From: Salticus scenicus
Taxonomy: Eukaryota > Arthropoda > Arachnida > Araneae > Salticidae
DNA: 64,000 nt
Reading direction: 5' to 3'
Assembly: GCA_963930645.1 (NCBI GenBank)
Contig: OZ005648.1
Span: 1,550,001-1,614,000, forward strand
Positions 15,051 through 26,076 of the stretch are shown here, piece by piece (within the stretch, counting starts at the first letter, position 1; each line of letters opens with the position of its first letter). The translations under genes were made by a program, and so were the position numbers. The notes beneath the pieces were generated by a model. That model ran no database searches. It was not told the DNA's origin and saw only the letters and a list, made by a program, of their open reading frames with translations.

Positions 15051-15052
15051 TA

Positions 15053-15268
15053 ATCTTTAACCACATTTCTTTCGACCATGGAAGCCTCTGCGCAAGTGCG
15101 GATTGAACGAGTCCAGTGTTAAAATAGGGGTGACTGAGGTAAAACAAGCGATATGGGAACACCGAATAACTGGATGTTTGCCAAATAACTATCTCTCGGC
15201 CAATTTTGCATCCCTCTAAACTTTTGGACTCGGCCTCACTGCTAGTCGTAGGAAACGTGGTCGCACTA
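15053..15268. mobile_element. 216-bp TA-flanked island, probable MITE
   Basis: A non-repetitive island of higher GC interrupts the array. Flanking monomers read ...CTACG-TA and TA-GTCTTTG..., matching an uninterrupted TACGTAGTCTTTG found elsewhere in the array (about 4559), so TA is the likely target duplication. The ends are imperfect inverted repeats: AACCACATTTCTTTCGAC on the left against GACCACGTTTCCTACGAC from the right end. These features suit a short Tc1/mariner-type or similar non-autonomous element. A minus-strand open frame crosses it, but it begins and ends in array sequence and I do not regard it as a gene. Confidence 0.55.
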
Positions 15269-15270
15269 TA

Positions 15271-15344
15271 GTCTTTGTTTATCTTTAGAGTCTTCATTTA
15301 GATTTAGAGTTTGTTTACATTTAGAGTATTTGTGCTTATATGTA
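15271..15344 (+). repeat. minisatellite remnant between two insertions
   Basis: About four 19-bp units separate the 216-bp island from the 3.36-kb transposon. They end in GTGCTTATATGTA, which continues as GTCTTTGTCTACC beyond the transposon at 18706. Confidence 0.9.
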
Positions 15345-15353
15345 AGGTAACGA

Positions 15354-15622
15354 CACCAGTGCTCGTCACTCTTAAGGCCTTATTTTTAAAATGTTTGTTT
15401 TTTTCGCGTGGCATTCGTGTGGAATTTATGTATCAATATTATACTTTGGTCTGTTTTATACACTGATTCTTCTAGTTGTTGTTAGACACTTTCAATTTTT
15501 CAATACGTTAAGCCAATTTTTTTTAAAAAATAAAAATTAAACCTATAAAAATGCACCAGTTTTCGTCACTTGAAAACTGCGTTTCACCAGTAGTCGTCAG
15601 GTGTTTGCACCAGTGGTCGTCA
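15354..15622 (+). repeat. left subterminal motif cluster (CACCAGTNNTCGTCA x4)
   Basis: Four copies of CACCAGTNNTCGTCA lie on the plus strand at 15354, 15554, 15585 and 15608. The first is part of the terminal inverted repeat. The variable dinucleotide is GC, TT, AG and GG. Repeated subterminal motifs of this kind are the transposase-binding sites in several DNA transposon families; that role is inferred here. Confidence 0.8.
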
Positions 15623-15954
15623 TGTAAATAAAACGCAACAATTTGCTCAATAGTTTGATTTTAATTGCGTTTTTGAAAAATTAAATGAAACAGAATATCT
15701 TTGGAACATATTTAGAACCCAAATCCATTCTTAGAGTTTAATTAAAACACAAAACATTAAATGGTAAAATTCAAAATATTGCGAATAAAACAAATTCATA
15801 TGTGAAATAATTGGAAAATTCTTTGCTTTTAAGGAAAGTTTTCAAAATTTTATTCGTTCTCAAAAATATCTTTACTTAAAGCAGAGGGTAAGTAGCAAGG
15901 GAGGGGGTAATAATCTCGTTTTTAAGAGTGACTATGTTCCAAATTATCGCAGTA

Positions 15955-16290
15955 AGATTGATTTTACCATGCTTTTTATTAACGTGCATTCTTGTTTGTT
16001 TGGCCAGTACAAATCTTACAATTCATTTTTAACTAACTTCCCGACTACCTAGACATTTGAAACTTTCAGAATAGTTCAGAACACGATGAAAATGCATTTT
16101 TTAAATACTTTTAGCCAACTGCTCCGGGTCCCTGCAGCCTTCGGCAGCGTTATCAGTACAAATCTTGCAATCGATTTTTAACTGACTTCTCGGCTAGCTA
16201 GACATTTGAAACTTTCAGAAGACGGTAACAATGGATTTTTTAAATATTTTTAGCCAATTGTTTCGGGTTCTCGCTGCCTTCAATAGCATT
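15955..16290. repeat. direct duplication of ~145 bp, also dispersed
   Basis: Two diverged copies, roughly 16005-16145 and 16156-16290, share CAGTACAAATCTT, the stretch around GACATTTGAAACTTTCAG, and TTTTTAGCCAA followed by a CGGGT-rich block. A third copy occurs outside the transposon at about 37190-37345, so this is a dispersed repeat that the transposon carries or has captured. Confidence 0.7.
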
Positions 16291-16382
16291 TATATGATTT
16301 AAAAGAAAATTTTAAAACACGGTATATAAAACATCCTTTTTGTATTGCAATTATTTTTTTTTAACGTATGGGTTGATTATGC

Positions 16383-16521
16383 CAGGGATGGAACACGGGC
16401 GCAGAATTCATACCGGAATCCGTTTAAGAAATTTCTGTACCTATAATATCGTTGATTTAAGAAGTAGAAAATTTTCTTACATTGAGAGTGGTATGAATTC
16501 TGCGCCCGTGTTCCATCCCTG
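16383..16521. mobile_element. 139-bp hairpin miniature element with perfect 32-bp inverted ends
   Basis: The first 32 bases, starting CAGGGATGGAACACGGGC, are the exact reverse complement of the last 32. Both flanks carry TTATGC (16377-16382 and 16522-16527), a likely target duplication. It is nested inside the 3.36-kb transposon, splitting one of its ~150-bp internal repeats. The CAGGG start recalls hAT ends, but hAT duplications are usually 8 bp, so the family is uncertain. The perfect arms suggest a young insertion or a strong constraint to stay palindromic. Confidence 0.75.
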
Positions 16522-16599
16522 TTATGCGTACCTAACACATAGTATAAAGGAATTTTGAGAAATCCTTCGCCTCTCCTTCCTCAGTAAATGTGGGGTGGA

Positions 16600-16880
16600 T
16601 GCAAAAACACGTTTTCAAGAGTAATTATTCTCCAAATTATATCAGGAAAGCAATTTTTTGATGCGTTGATTGGTTATGCGTACCCAAAAATACTGTAAAG
16701 GTATTTTGCGTAATTCTTTCCGACCAAATTTTGAGAAAGGGTAGCAAAAACGTATTTCTACGCATAACTCTGCTCTAAATAATCTTACAAAGGCGATTTC
16801 TGATGTGTGAGCTGGTCATACGCATCCAACACCTAGTATAAAGAGATTTTGCGAAGATCTTTCGTCTATGTGAGGATGGC

Positions 16881-16920
<40 letters not shown>

Positions 16921-17150
16921 TTCAAGCTCAACTCTGCTGCAAATTATTTTTGGGAGGGGATTTTTTTTATGCGTTGGTTGGTTGTGTGTGTGTACCTTAC
17001 ACTCATTATAAGGCGATTTTGCAAAATTACCCTTCCCCTCTTCTCTCGGCCGGGCGGACAAAAAACACGTTTTTAACCTTAGCTCTATTCCAAATTAACT
17101 CAGAAAGGTGAGTTTTGATATGTGGGTATTGGTTAAAAGTACGCAATATG
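16600..17150. repeat. diverged ~150-bp tandem repeats with a (TA)n tract
   Basis: Related blocks start near 16605, 16749, 16917 and 17065. Each has ACGTTTTCAAG-like sequence, then CTCTRYTCCAAATTA, then GCGTTGGTTGGTTATGCG-like sequence and an ATAAAG/GATTTTGC block. A related block also lies at about 15915. A TA microsatellite at 16884-16918 interrupts one unit. No coding potential is seen. Confidence 0.65.
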
Positions 17151-18121
17151 TAATTTGATAATATTTCGTTAAAATTCTAAATTTACCCGTGGGAGAGGGG
17201 GGGGGATAAAAAGCGGTTAAGTCTATGCCGAAGGCAGTAGAAGCCAATCATCATATTGCGGGACGGAAAGCTATTACAGAAGCCAGCGGGAACACTAACT
17301 GCGGTTTCGACTGATGTCAATGGTTTTTTTTTTTTTAATTTTGATAATGATAGGAATTTTTTCCTATTTTATTTAAATATAGGGACCATCGAAGGTGGCA
17401 TAGCTTGTTAGTATTATTCTACACATCAAGCTAATGTTATCAAGTATTATGGATATTAATGTTATCAAATGTTAATGTTAATTAATGTTATCAAATATTA
17501 TCTTACAATTTTAATTATTTAAGACCAACAGTCAACAGGGTAATTTTGATCAACATTTTAACTATTTGTTTATCTTACATAATTAATATAATGTATAAAC
17601 AGAAAACTTGCTTAAGAAATGTTTTTGTTTAATATTTTCTATATAAGTTTTTATTCACCTGCATCTAACATAACAAAAGAGCCTTAACATAATTTTGAAC
17701 CGACTCACAGTCATGCTAACTATGAAATTAAGCCTTTGTATTTTATCATTTTCGAAATATATATGAATTAAAATTAAATTATCACGATCAATAAAAAACT
17801 TAAACATCACTTAAATACATCTTAAATACATCATAAAAATTTAAAATACATTAGACAGATGTATGGAGTAATCATGTCTGTTTTTCTAAAATGTGTAACA
17901 GAAAACTAGAAAAAGCTCTTTATAACTAAATACTTTTAAGTGCCATTGTTTAATTTTTCCGGCAAAATAATATCGAAAATTTTAGGTGGTTTAAAGTCAG
18001 TCATAGTGAATTAAAGGTACCATGACTGACTGTATTTAAACAAGCTATACAAAAGTTACAAGTGCAATAAAGTTCACGTTCTTGAGGTTAAGATACATTT
18101 GTTTACATTTACGAATACCCC

Positions 18122-18694
18122 TGACGACTACTGGTGCCGATAGTCAAACTAAAGTAAAAATTATACCATCATAATTCTAAACGAAAATACAGTATTTTTC
18201 ATCAAAAAAGTTACCCAGTTATTAAAAATGTTAAAACACCAGTGTTCGTCAGGGGTGACGAGCACTGGTAAAACGTGCAAAATATGCACCAGTAGTCGTC
18301 ATACCTTAAAAACCTTTATATTATGTCAAATTTTAAAAAGTTGCACATAAATCGTATTCTGCATTTCATAAGCATTACATACAATGCTTTATGAGCAATG
18401 TCAAATGCAGCAAACAACAAAATATATCAAGAAATGCATATCCATTCCCTTAATCATTTGCTTTACGTTGACTCAATTCAATTGTAATTTAACGTATACT
18501 TCCCTTATTTTGTTTCTCCCTACTCTTCCCCAATAGTTGAAATCGAACTTTTTATGTCATAAGAAGCAGAAGGCGTTGTAGAATCTTACGCGGGTAGATT
18601 CAAATTCATACAGGTTATAAAACGGTTATTTTAACACTTCTTTTAAGAGGGTGACGACTACTGGTGCAGATTTTAGGGGTGACGAGCACTGGTG
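18122..18694. repeat. right subterminal motif cluster (same 15-mer x6)
   Basis: Six copies of the same 15-mer: minus-strand copies at 18122, 18256 (last base changed), 18652 and 18680, and plus-strand copies at 18237 and 18287. The 18680 copy lies in the terminal inverted repeat. The copies at 18237 and 18256 are only four bases apart and face each other. Confidence 0.8.
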
Positions 18695-18705
18695 TCTTTA
18701 CCTTA

Positions 18706-21700
18706 GTCTTTGTCTACCTTTAGAGTGATTGTTTACATATAGAATCTTTGTTTGCATTTGTAGGTAATCTTTGTTTACATTTGTAGGCTTTGTTTACTTT
18801 AAAGTCTTTTTTTAAGTGTTTAGAGTCATTGTTTACATTTTTAGTCTTTTTTACATTAAATCTTTTTTTGCATTTGTAGCCTTTGTTTACATTTAGAGTA
18901 TTTGTTTACATTTGTAGTCTGTTATCATTTAGAGTCTTTTTTTACATTTACAGTCTTTTTTTACATTTGTAGTCTTTGTTTACATTTAGAAGCTTTTTTT
19001 ACAATTGTAGTCTTAGTTTACGTTTAGAGTGTTTATATTTACAAATTTTATTTGCATTTGCAGTCTTTGTTTTTGATTTGTAGGCTTTCTTTACATTAAG
19101 AGTCTATGTTTGCATTTGTATTCATTGTTTACATTTAGCTTTTGTCTACATTTAGTCTACATTTTGTCTACATTTTGTTTACATTTAGTCTTTGTTTACA
19201 TTTAGTCTTTGTTTACATTTGTAATCTTTGTTTACATTTGTAGTCTTTGATTACATTTCTAATCTTTGTTTACATTTGGAGTCTTTGTATACATTTAGGC
19301 TCTGTTTACATTTGTAGAACTTGTTTACATTTAGAATCTTTGTTTACATTTGTCGTCTTTGTCTAAATTTTTAGTCTGTTTGAATTTTGAGTCTTTATTT
19401 ACATTTTGTGTCTCTGTTTCCATTTAGAGCCTTTGTTTATATTTTGAGTCTTTGTTTTCATTTGAAGTCTTTGTTTACAATTGTTGTCTTTGTTTAAATT
19501 AACAGTATTTATATTTGTAGTCTTTGTTTACATTTGTAAAGTTTGTTTACATTTAGGCTTTGTTTACAATTGTATTCTTTGTTTACATTTAGAGTCTTTG
19601 TTTACATTTGTAGTCTGTTTGCATTTCAAGTCTTTGTTTGCATTTTGAGTCTGTTTCCATTTAGAATGTTTGTTTACATTTGCAGCCTTTGTTTACATTT
19701 GTAGTGTTTGTTTCCATTTGTCACCTTTGATTCCATTTGTAGTCTCTGTTTACATTTTTAATCTTTGTCTACATTTAGAGTCTTTGTTGACATTTACAGT
19801 ATTTGTTTTTTTATGCAGTTTTTGTTTACATTTAGAGTGTTTGTTTACATTTGTTGAATCTTAGAGAGAATTTGTTTAATCTTTGAGTCTGAGTTCCACA
19901 TTGTAATCTATGTTTACTTTTAGTGTCTGTTTACTTTTAGATTCTTTGTTTACATTTGCTGTCTTTGTTTATATTTGTAGCCTTTGTTTACATTTAGAGA
20001 CTGTTTACATTTGTAGTATTCGTTTACACTTAAAGTCTTTGTTTGCATTCAGAGTCTTTGCAGTCTCTGTTTGAATTTTGAGACTTTGTTTATATTTATA
20101 GTCTGTTTCCATTTAGGGTCTTTGTTTACATTTGTAATCTGTTTACAATTCGAGTCTTTGTTTACATTTTGAGTCTTTCTATATATTTTTAGTCTTTGTT
20201 TACATTTGTAGTCCCTGTTTCCATTTGTTGTCTTTATTTACATTTGTAGTCTTTGTTACATTTAGTGTTTGCTCATATTTGTAGTCTGTTTACATTTTGT
20301 AGTCTCTGTTTTCATTTCAAGTTTTTGTTTACATTTGCAGTCTTTGTTTACATTTGTAGTTTTTGTTTACATTTAGAGTGTTCGTTTACATAATGTGTCT
20401 TTTTTTACAATTAAAGCCTTCGTTTATATTTGTAGTCTTTGTTTACATTTAGAAACTTTTTTTACTTTTAGTCTTTGTTTACATTTGTATTCTTTGTTTA
20501 CATTTGTTATCTTTGTTTACATTTAGAGTATTTGTTTTTATATGCAGTCTTTGTTTGCATTTAGAGTCTTTGTTTACATTTGATGTATGTTTATATTTAG
20601 AGTCTTTGTTTACATTTTAGTCTTAGTTTATATTTGTAGTCTTTTTTTAAATTTAGAGTGTTTACATTTAGAGTTGTTGTTTACATTTCTAATTTTTGTT
20701 TGCATTTACTATCTTTGTTTGCATTTGCAGTGTTTGTTTACGTTTAGAGTCTTTGTTTACATTTGTAGTTTTTGTTTATGTTTGAGTCTGTTTAAATTTG
20801 TAAAATTTGTTTACATTTAGTCTGTTTACATTTTCTGTCTTTGTTTACATTTATATTCTTTGTTTACATTTGTAGTCTTTGTTTACAAATTGAGTCTTAG
20901 TTTACATTTAGGGTCTTTGTTTACATTTGTAGTCTTTGTTTACATTTGTTTTCTCTCTTTGCATTATTGTCTTTGTTTACATTTGTAGACTTTGTTTACA
21001 TTTATAGTCTTTGTTTACATTTAGAGTATTTGTGTTTATATGTAGTCTCTGTTTACCTTTAGAGTCTTTGTTTACATTCAGAGTCTGTTTAAAATTAGAG
21101 TATTTGAGCTTATATGTAGTCTTTGTCTACCTTTACAGTCTTTAATTACATTTAGAGTTTTAGTTTGCATTTGTAATCTTTGTTTACATTTGTAGGCTCT
21201 GTTTACTTTTAGAGTCTTTGTTTACACTTAGATTCATTGTTTACATTAAATCTTTGTTTACATTTGTAGTCTGTGATCATTTAGAATCTTTGTTTACATT
21301 TAGAGTCTTTTTTTACATTTGTAGTCTTTGTTTACATTTAGAGTATTTATATTTACTGTTTTTATTTGCATTTGCACTCTTTGTTTTTGATTTGTTGGCT
21401 TTGTTTACATTAAGAGTCTTTGTTTACATTTGTATTCATGGTTTACATTTAGCTTTTGTTTACATTTAGAGCCTATGTTTACATTTCAGTCTTTGTTTAC
21501 GTTTGCCGTATCGGTTTGCATTTGGACACTTAATTTACATTTGTAGACTTTGTTTGCATTTAGAGCCTTTGTTTACAATTCTAGTCTTTGTTTACATTAG
21601 CATTTTTGTTTACATTTCTAGTCTTCTTTTACATTTGTTGTCTATATTTACATTTAGAATCTGTTTTTATTTTAGAGTCGGTTTATATTAAGCGTCTTTG

Positions 21701-21819
21701 TTATCATTTATATTCATTGTTTACATTTGCTTTCTGGGTTTGCATTTGGACTCTTTCTTTACATTTGTAGACTTTGTTTACATTTAGTGCCTTTGTTTAC
21801 AATTCCAGTCTTTGTTTAC
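18706..21819 (+). repeat. 19-bp minisatellite array, segment 2
   Basis: The same 19-bp unit and orientation resume in register after the transposon. This stretch shows less of the 1.5/4.5-kb duplication but shares rare variants with segments 1 and 3, such as GAGTTCCACATTGTAATC at about 19890. No gene is present. Confidence 0.96.
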
Positions 21820-22129
21820 TTCGGCTGGCTTGTGTTCACTATTTCAATAAACTCAAAGAAGACACACTGATACTTGTAACAGTTTTACTCATAAAATAAC
21901 AACTAACAATTTACAGAAATAAAAGAGCTCAATTGAATTAAATAGGTGCTATAACTGTGCACAGAAAACGTAAAACCTCTTTACATAGCGAGCGAGCAAA
22001 CTGAACAGCATTTTCTCTCTGAACTCAAGTCTTTCAGCGATGGTTACAAAGAGTACTTTGTTGCGCCATCTACTGACACAATCCACAACCAGTAAAATGT
22101 TCACCAAACTATTTCAGCTGTTCGCCTCA
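21820..22129 (-). repeat. 3' LTR of the Gypsy element
   Basis: 310 bp, from TTCGGCTGGC to GCCTCA on the plus strand. It differs from the other LTR at three positions I can see: near AGAAATAAAAG, GGTGCTATA and CTATTTCAG. Just inside it, CCCCCTCCCC at 22133-22142 reads as a GGGGAGGGGG polypurine tract on the element's sense strand. Confidence 0.93.
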
Positions 22130-22132
22130 GTA

Positions 22133-22142
22133 CCCCCTCCCC
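22133..22142 (-). promoter_or_regulatory. polypurine tract of the Gypsy element
   Basis: The sense strand reads GGGGAGGGGG three bases before the 3' LTR. This is where plus-strand DNA priming is expected during reverse transcription. Confidence 0.8.
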
Positions 22143-22164
22143 AGTGAACAAAGACAGGCAAACT

Positions 22165-23472
22165 TCAACTGGGTACGAATCGGTCTGGAAATCGGACCTG
22201 TCTTTTAGAACGTCTAGGTACCAGTTTCTCGGAGGTACGAGCACTAATGTTTTCATCTAATTGAACTTCTGTTGGAGAATCAAACACAATAAATGCTGGT
22301 TTAAGTCTATCGATATTAACGACTTGAATTTTCCCATCTATTAAAACATGGAAATATTTTTCCTTTCTTGACACTACAGGGTATGGTCCATTATACGGTG
22401 GTTGTAATGATCCTCTAACTCGATCATATCTCACAAACACATGTGAACACTGTTTTAAATGTTTATGCACAAAAACTGGATTATTTTGATGTGCAGATGT
22501 AGGTTTTGGTTTGAGCAACCTCATAAATTCTCTTAATTTCTCAACATAAATACGTGAGTCTTTTATGTCAACCGTAGGGTCGCAAAAATCACCAGGAAGT
22601 CTTAAGTTACTTCCATACAGTAATTCAGCAGGAGTCGCTTGAATATCCTCTTTCAATGCACATCTAAAACCCAAGAGAATTGTTGGGAGGATCTCAGTCC
22701 AACTACGAGTTCCATGGGCCATAATCGCTGCTTTTAGTGGTCTATGAAAATTTTCAACTAAACCATTAGCTTTTGGATTATATGGCGAAGTTCTCCATTT
22801 TTCTATACCAAATAACTGAGCTAACTGTTTAAATAACTCAGATTCAAACTGTCTCCCTTGATCTGTCGTAATTCTTAATGGTGTACCATATCGGGCAATC
22901 CATTCTCTGTAAAGAGTTCGTGCAACTGTTTCAGCTGTAATGTCTTTTAGCGGATAAGCCTCCGGCCAACGGCTAACACGATCTATCACAGTTAAACAAT
23001 AAGATTTACCATGTGACTCCGGTAAGGGACCTACAATATCACAATGAATGTGTTGGAAACGCGCAGTAGGGATATCAAATTTCTTCAATGAAGATTTAGT
23101 ATGTTTACTAATTTTTGATCGTTGGCAATCAATACATTGACGTGCCCATTCACGACAATCTTTATTCATAAAAGGCCAAACAAATCTATCTCTAATGAGA
23201 TTGACTGTAGTTCGCATACCAGGGTGCGAAAGGCAATGTAAATTCTGGAAAACTTTCTTACGAAATTTTAATGTGACATATGGACGAGCTTTTCCAGTAC
23301 TAATGTCACAGTAAAGCTGTGAATTTGTATTTGGCAATGTAATTAGTTTTAATTTAAGTACTGACTCTGGTTCTGAAATTAATTTATTTAATTCCTCATC
23401 CGATTTTTGATCCTTACTCAATTCATCAAAATCTAAATTTCCAGGAATAGAAATTTCATTTATACGCGACAA
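22165..23472 (-). pseudogene. Gypsy integrase region of pol
   Basis: The frame is open for 435 residues after a non-ATG start; it is the same frame as the RT region, so it is the rest of pol and not a separate gene. Visible parts, in order: an HHCC zinc-binding domain (HCLSHPGMRT ... CIDCQRSK), the D-D-E core with Asp in HCDIVGPL, Asp in TTDQGRQFE and Glu in GLVENFHRPL, and a C-terminal GPY/F-like stretch (NGPYPVVSRKEKYFHVLIDG). The catalytic triad is intact. Integrase inserts the cDNA into the genome. Only the N-terminal link to RT is broken, by the stop at 23626. Confidence 0.92.
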
Positions 23473-23625
23473 AGCATCTGCAGCACCGTTTAACTCCCCT
23501 TTTATATATTTAATATCCGTAGTAAATTCTGATATAAATGAAAGCCAACGCGCCTGCTTATTTGTATGTGTGTCACGTACTTTATGAAAGGCTTCAATAA
23601 TTGGTTTATGATCCGTAATTATTTC

Positions 23626-24801
23626 TCAGTTTCGTGCTTCTAGCATGTGTCTGAAAAATTTTACTGACTCATACATTGCTAAGAGTTCACGATCAAAACT
23701 AGAATACTTAGCCTGAAAAGGCGATAACCGTCTGGAAAAAAATCCAACTGGTTTACAATCTGACCCTTCTAATATACTAAGTGTTGCACCAATAGCAATA
23801 TTACTTGCATCACTATGCAATACAAGCCTTCCATTTGTACTCGGAAATGACAACAAAGCAGCATTCGAAAGAGCTTGCTTTGATTTTTCAAAAGAATCAA
23901 TTAATTCCTGAGTCCATTCAATTTTTGTACGATTGTTTTTTCCTTTTACTCCTTTTAATAAATCTGTTAAATTAGCCAAAATATCCGCAGCGTGTTTTAT
24001 GAATTTTCTATAAAAATTTATTAATCCTAAATATTTTCGTAACTCTAGCAAATTTTCAGGTCTAGGATACTCTAAAATGGCTTTAACTTTTCTGTCAAGG
24101 GGTTTAATACCCGACGCGGAGATTTCATGACCTAAAAATTCAATAGTATTTTGACCATATATACTCTTTGATTTATTTAGATTTAAACCAAATTTATTTA
24201 CTCTTCCAAAGACCATTTTTACATGGTTGATATGCTCCGTTTCGTTTTCTGAAAATATCAGTACATCATCTATGTAAGAAACAACAAAGTCCAAATCCCC
24301 CAGGACCCCATTCATAAATCGCTGATATGTCATCGGAGCGCATTTTAAACCAAATGGGAGATATAAAAATTCGAAATTTCCAATTGGTGTCGTTACACAA
24401 GTTTTTGGAATAGCCTCTTCATTCACTGGTATATGATAATATGCCCTAACAATATCAATTTTCGAAAAAATTGACTTATTATGAAGGACATTAGTTATAT
24501 CATGAATATGTGGGATAGGATATCTATCTGAAATAGTTATTGAGTTCAAACGTCGGTAATCTCCACATACCCTATACGTACCATTTGATTTTGGAACGAC
24601 ATGTATGGGTGAGGACCAAGGAGACTTAGAAGGTCGACAAATTCCCTGTTCTACCAAAACTTGGAATTCCTTTTTTACAATTTCTAATAATTTTGGATGT
24701 AATCGTCTGGGTCTAGAAAACACCGGAGCTCCCTTTGTTTCAATATAATGTTTAGTATTATGCAACACAGGACCTTTAAAATTTGGTACCGGGCTCGCCA
24801 A
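23626..24801 (-). pseudogene. Gypsy reverse transcriptase and start of RNase H
   Basis: 391 residues. RT motifs are clear: SKIDIVRAYYHIPV (first catalytic Asp), LPFGLKCAPMTYQRFM, and the YIDD box in VVSYIDDVLIF, then LGHEIS and LRKYLGLINFYRKFI. RNase H follows with LHSDASNIAIGATL and RELLAMYESVKFFRHML. A TGA stop (plus-strand 23626-23628) interrupts it just before a TDHKP motif; the frame then continues open through 23473 (EAFHKV, ADALSRI) into integrase. The start at 24801 is arbitrary: the true upstream sequence is the protease, which lies in another frame, so a one-base change has separated them around 24776-24801. Confidence 0.92.
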
Positions 24802-25246
24802 ATTTGGAAATGACTAAAAGTTTATCATAAGGGGAATTTCCCGAAATTAATTTTATAGAGGGGGATTCAATATCACTCAATTTTCCTCTTATTTCTAAGG
24901 TAGTATTCGAATCAATTAAAGTTTGATTTTTCAAATCTATAAGAATTCCGTAATTGTTTAAAAAATCTGCACCAATAATAGGTGTATTTACTCGAGCTAT
25001 CACAAATGACCACCGGAACTTTCGACGCAATCCCAAATTAATATCCAATGTTTTACTACCATACGTAGGTATCCTAAAATCATTTGCGGCATACAAAAAA
25101 TCTTCAGGAGCATTATATTTACAATTTATTGGTGCCGGTATACAAGAAATATCACTTCCAGAATCAATTAAAAAATTACAGTTTGTAGCTTTATCATAAA
25201 CAAAAAGTCTACATTTTTTTACTTGGGCTGCTACACCTGAACCAAA
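24776..25246 (-). pseudogene. Gypsy aspartic protease region
   Basis: Read from just after a TAG at 25247, the frame contains the retroviral-type aspartic protease signature LIDSGSDISCIP (D-S-G at 25157-25165) and then IGADFLNNYGILIDL, the second conserved block. It ends ...LVISKFGEPG and stops where the RT frame takes over with similar sequence, the mark of an indel. The frame differs from gag. In intact relatives, gag and pol are joined directly or by ribosomal frameshifting; the TAG here blocks either route. Confidence 0.85.
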
Positions 25247-25272
25247 CTATAAACCAGATGCAGCAGCCAAAA

Positions 25273-26076
25273 CTAGTTTCTTTCTTCTTTTGAATTATAC
25301 TGACATGGTTTCCGACACCTTCTAGCATTTTCCCCAAATTTTGAATGATAAAAACATATATTCGAATCATTACCGTCAAAATTTCCATCTCCAACATTAC
25401 GACTTTTACTACGGTAATATGCACGGTTTAAATCACGACTTCTCGATCTTGATTGTCTATTTACTTTCGAAAATGAAGTTGAAATCTGAGTTTTTAACTC
25501 TGCAATTTCTTTTCGAATTTCTTTAACCTCGCTTTCCAAAGTTTTCCCCTCAACAACCGCGCAAACACTAGGGATTTCCTTAATTTCAGCAATCTTATCA
25601 GCTAATTTTGCCAATTCAGATAAATCCGCTGAAGAGGCAGACAATATTGCCTGAAAATTTACAGGTAATCGTTCCATCCAAATTGTTTTCAAAAAATCCT
25701 CGGTTACGGATTTCCCTCCTAATTCTTTCATTTGCCGAAGTAAAGTTGAAGGTTTTTTATCGCCCAGTGTTAATTCGGACAATAATTTACGCAGCTGCTG
25801 AGATTGAGAATCTGAAAACTCCGAAATTAACCTTTGTTTTAAAGTTTCATAACGATTTTCGGAGGGGGGGTTTAATATCAAATCAGAAACTGAAATAAGC
25901 GAATCTGCATCAACTGAACCTATAACTGTGTTATATTTTGTCAGATCATTTGTAATCTGCGATGTCGCGAAGTTCGCTTCAACTTGAACAAACCACACTT
26001 GAATATTATTCTTCCAAATAGGGGGAATCCTACAAGAAACTCTTTCAACATTTATCCCCTTCTCACCAGAGTCCAT
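25273..26076 (-). CDS. Gypsy gag polyprotein
   Basis: 267 residues from ATG. The N-terminal and middle parts are a typical arthropod Gypsy gag: WKNNIQVWFVQVEANF, then helices such as LRKLLSELTLGDKKPS and FLKTIWMERLP. Near the C-terminus lie an Arg/Ser-rich stretch (SRSRSRDLNR) and a compact zinc-binding motif, CFYHSKFG ... CRKPC. This Cys/His pattern, rather than the classical CCHC knuckle, is one I associate with spider Gypsy elements. Gag forms the particle that packages the RNA. The frame is intact but ends in a stop upstream of the protease, which lies in another frame. Confidence 0.85.
   Translation of the reverse strand: MDSGEKGINVERVSCRIPPIWKNNIQVWFVQVEANFATSQITNDLTKYNTVIGSVDADSLISVSDLILNPPSENRYETLKQRLISEFSDSQSQQLRKLLSELTLGDKKPSTLLRQMKELGGKSVTEDFLKTIWMERLPVNFQAILSASSADLSELAKLADKIAEIKEIPSVCAVVEGKTLESEVKEIRKEIAELKTQISTSFSKVNRQSRSRSRDLNRAYYRSKSRNVGDGNFDGNDSNICFYHSKFGENARRCRKPCQYNSKEERN

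Larger units (their letters stand above)
15345..18703. mobile_element. 3.36-kb non-autonomous DNA transposon with TA target duplication
   Basis: The two ends form an inverted repeat: AGGTAACGACACCAGTGC... on the left and, read from the right, AGGTAAAGACACCAGTGC..., with one mismatch in the first 25 bases. Each end is flanked by TA (15343-15344 and 18704-18705). Removing the element and one TA gives TTATATGTAGTCTTTGTC, which is present uninterrupted in the array at about 4631, so the boundaries are firm. No transposase frame is visible. The interior holds ten copies of a 15-bp motif near the ends, a 150-bp direct duplication, a nested hairpin element and diverged tandem repeats. TA duplication fits Tc1/mariner/pogo or ISL2EU-type families; the family is not determined. 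Confidence 0.85.

Noticed and set aside
15046..15297. 83-residue minus-strand frame in the 216-bp island
   Set aside because: It starts and ends in minisatellite sequence; the island itself has inverted ends and TA flanks, so a mobile element explains it better.
16849..17076. Open frames over the TA tract
   Set aside because: The YIYIYIY stretch comes from the microsatellite; the frames overlap on both strands and have no motif.
22165..23472. Integrase frame as a separate host gene
   Set aside because: It is in the same frame as the RT region, separated only by one stop codon and lying between matching LTRs; it is the end of Gypsy pol.
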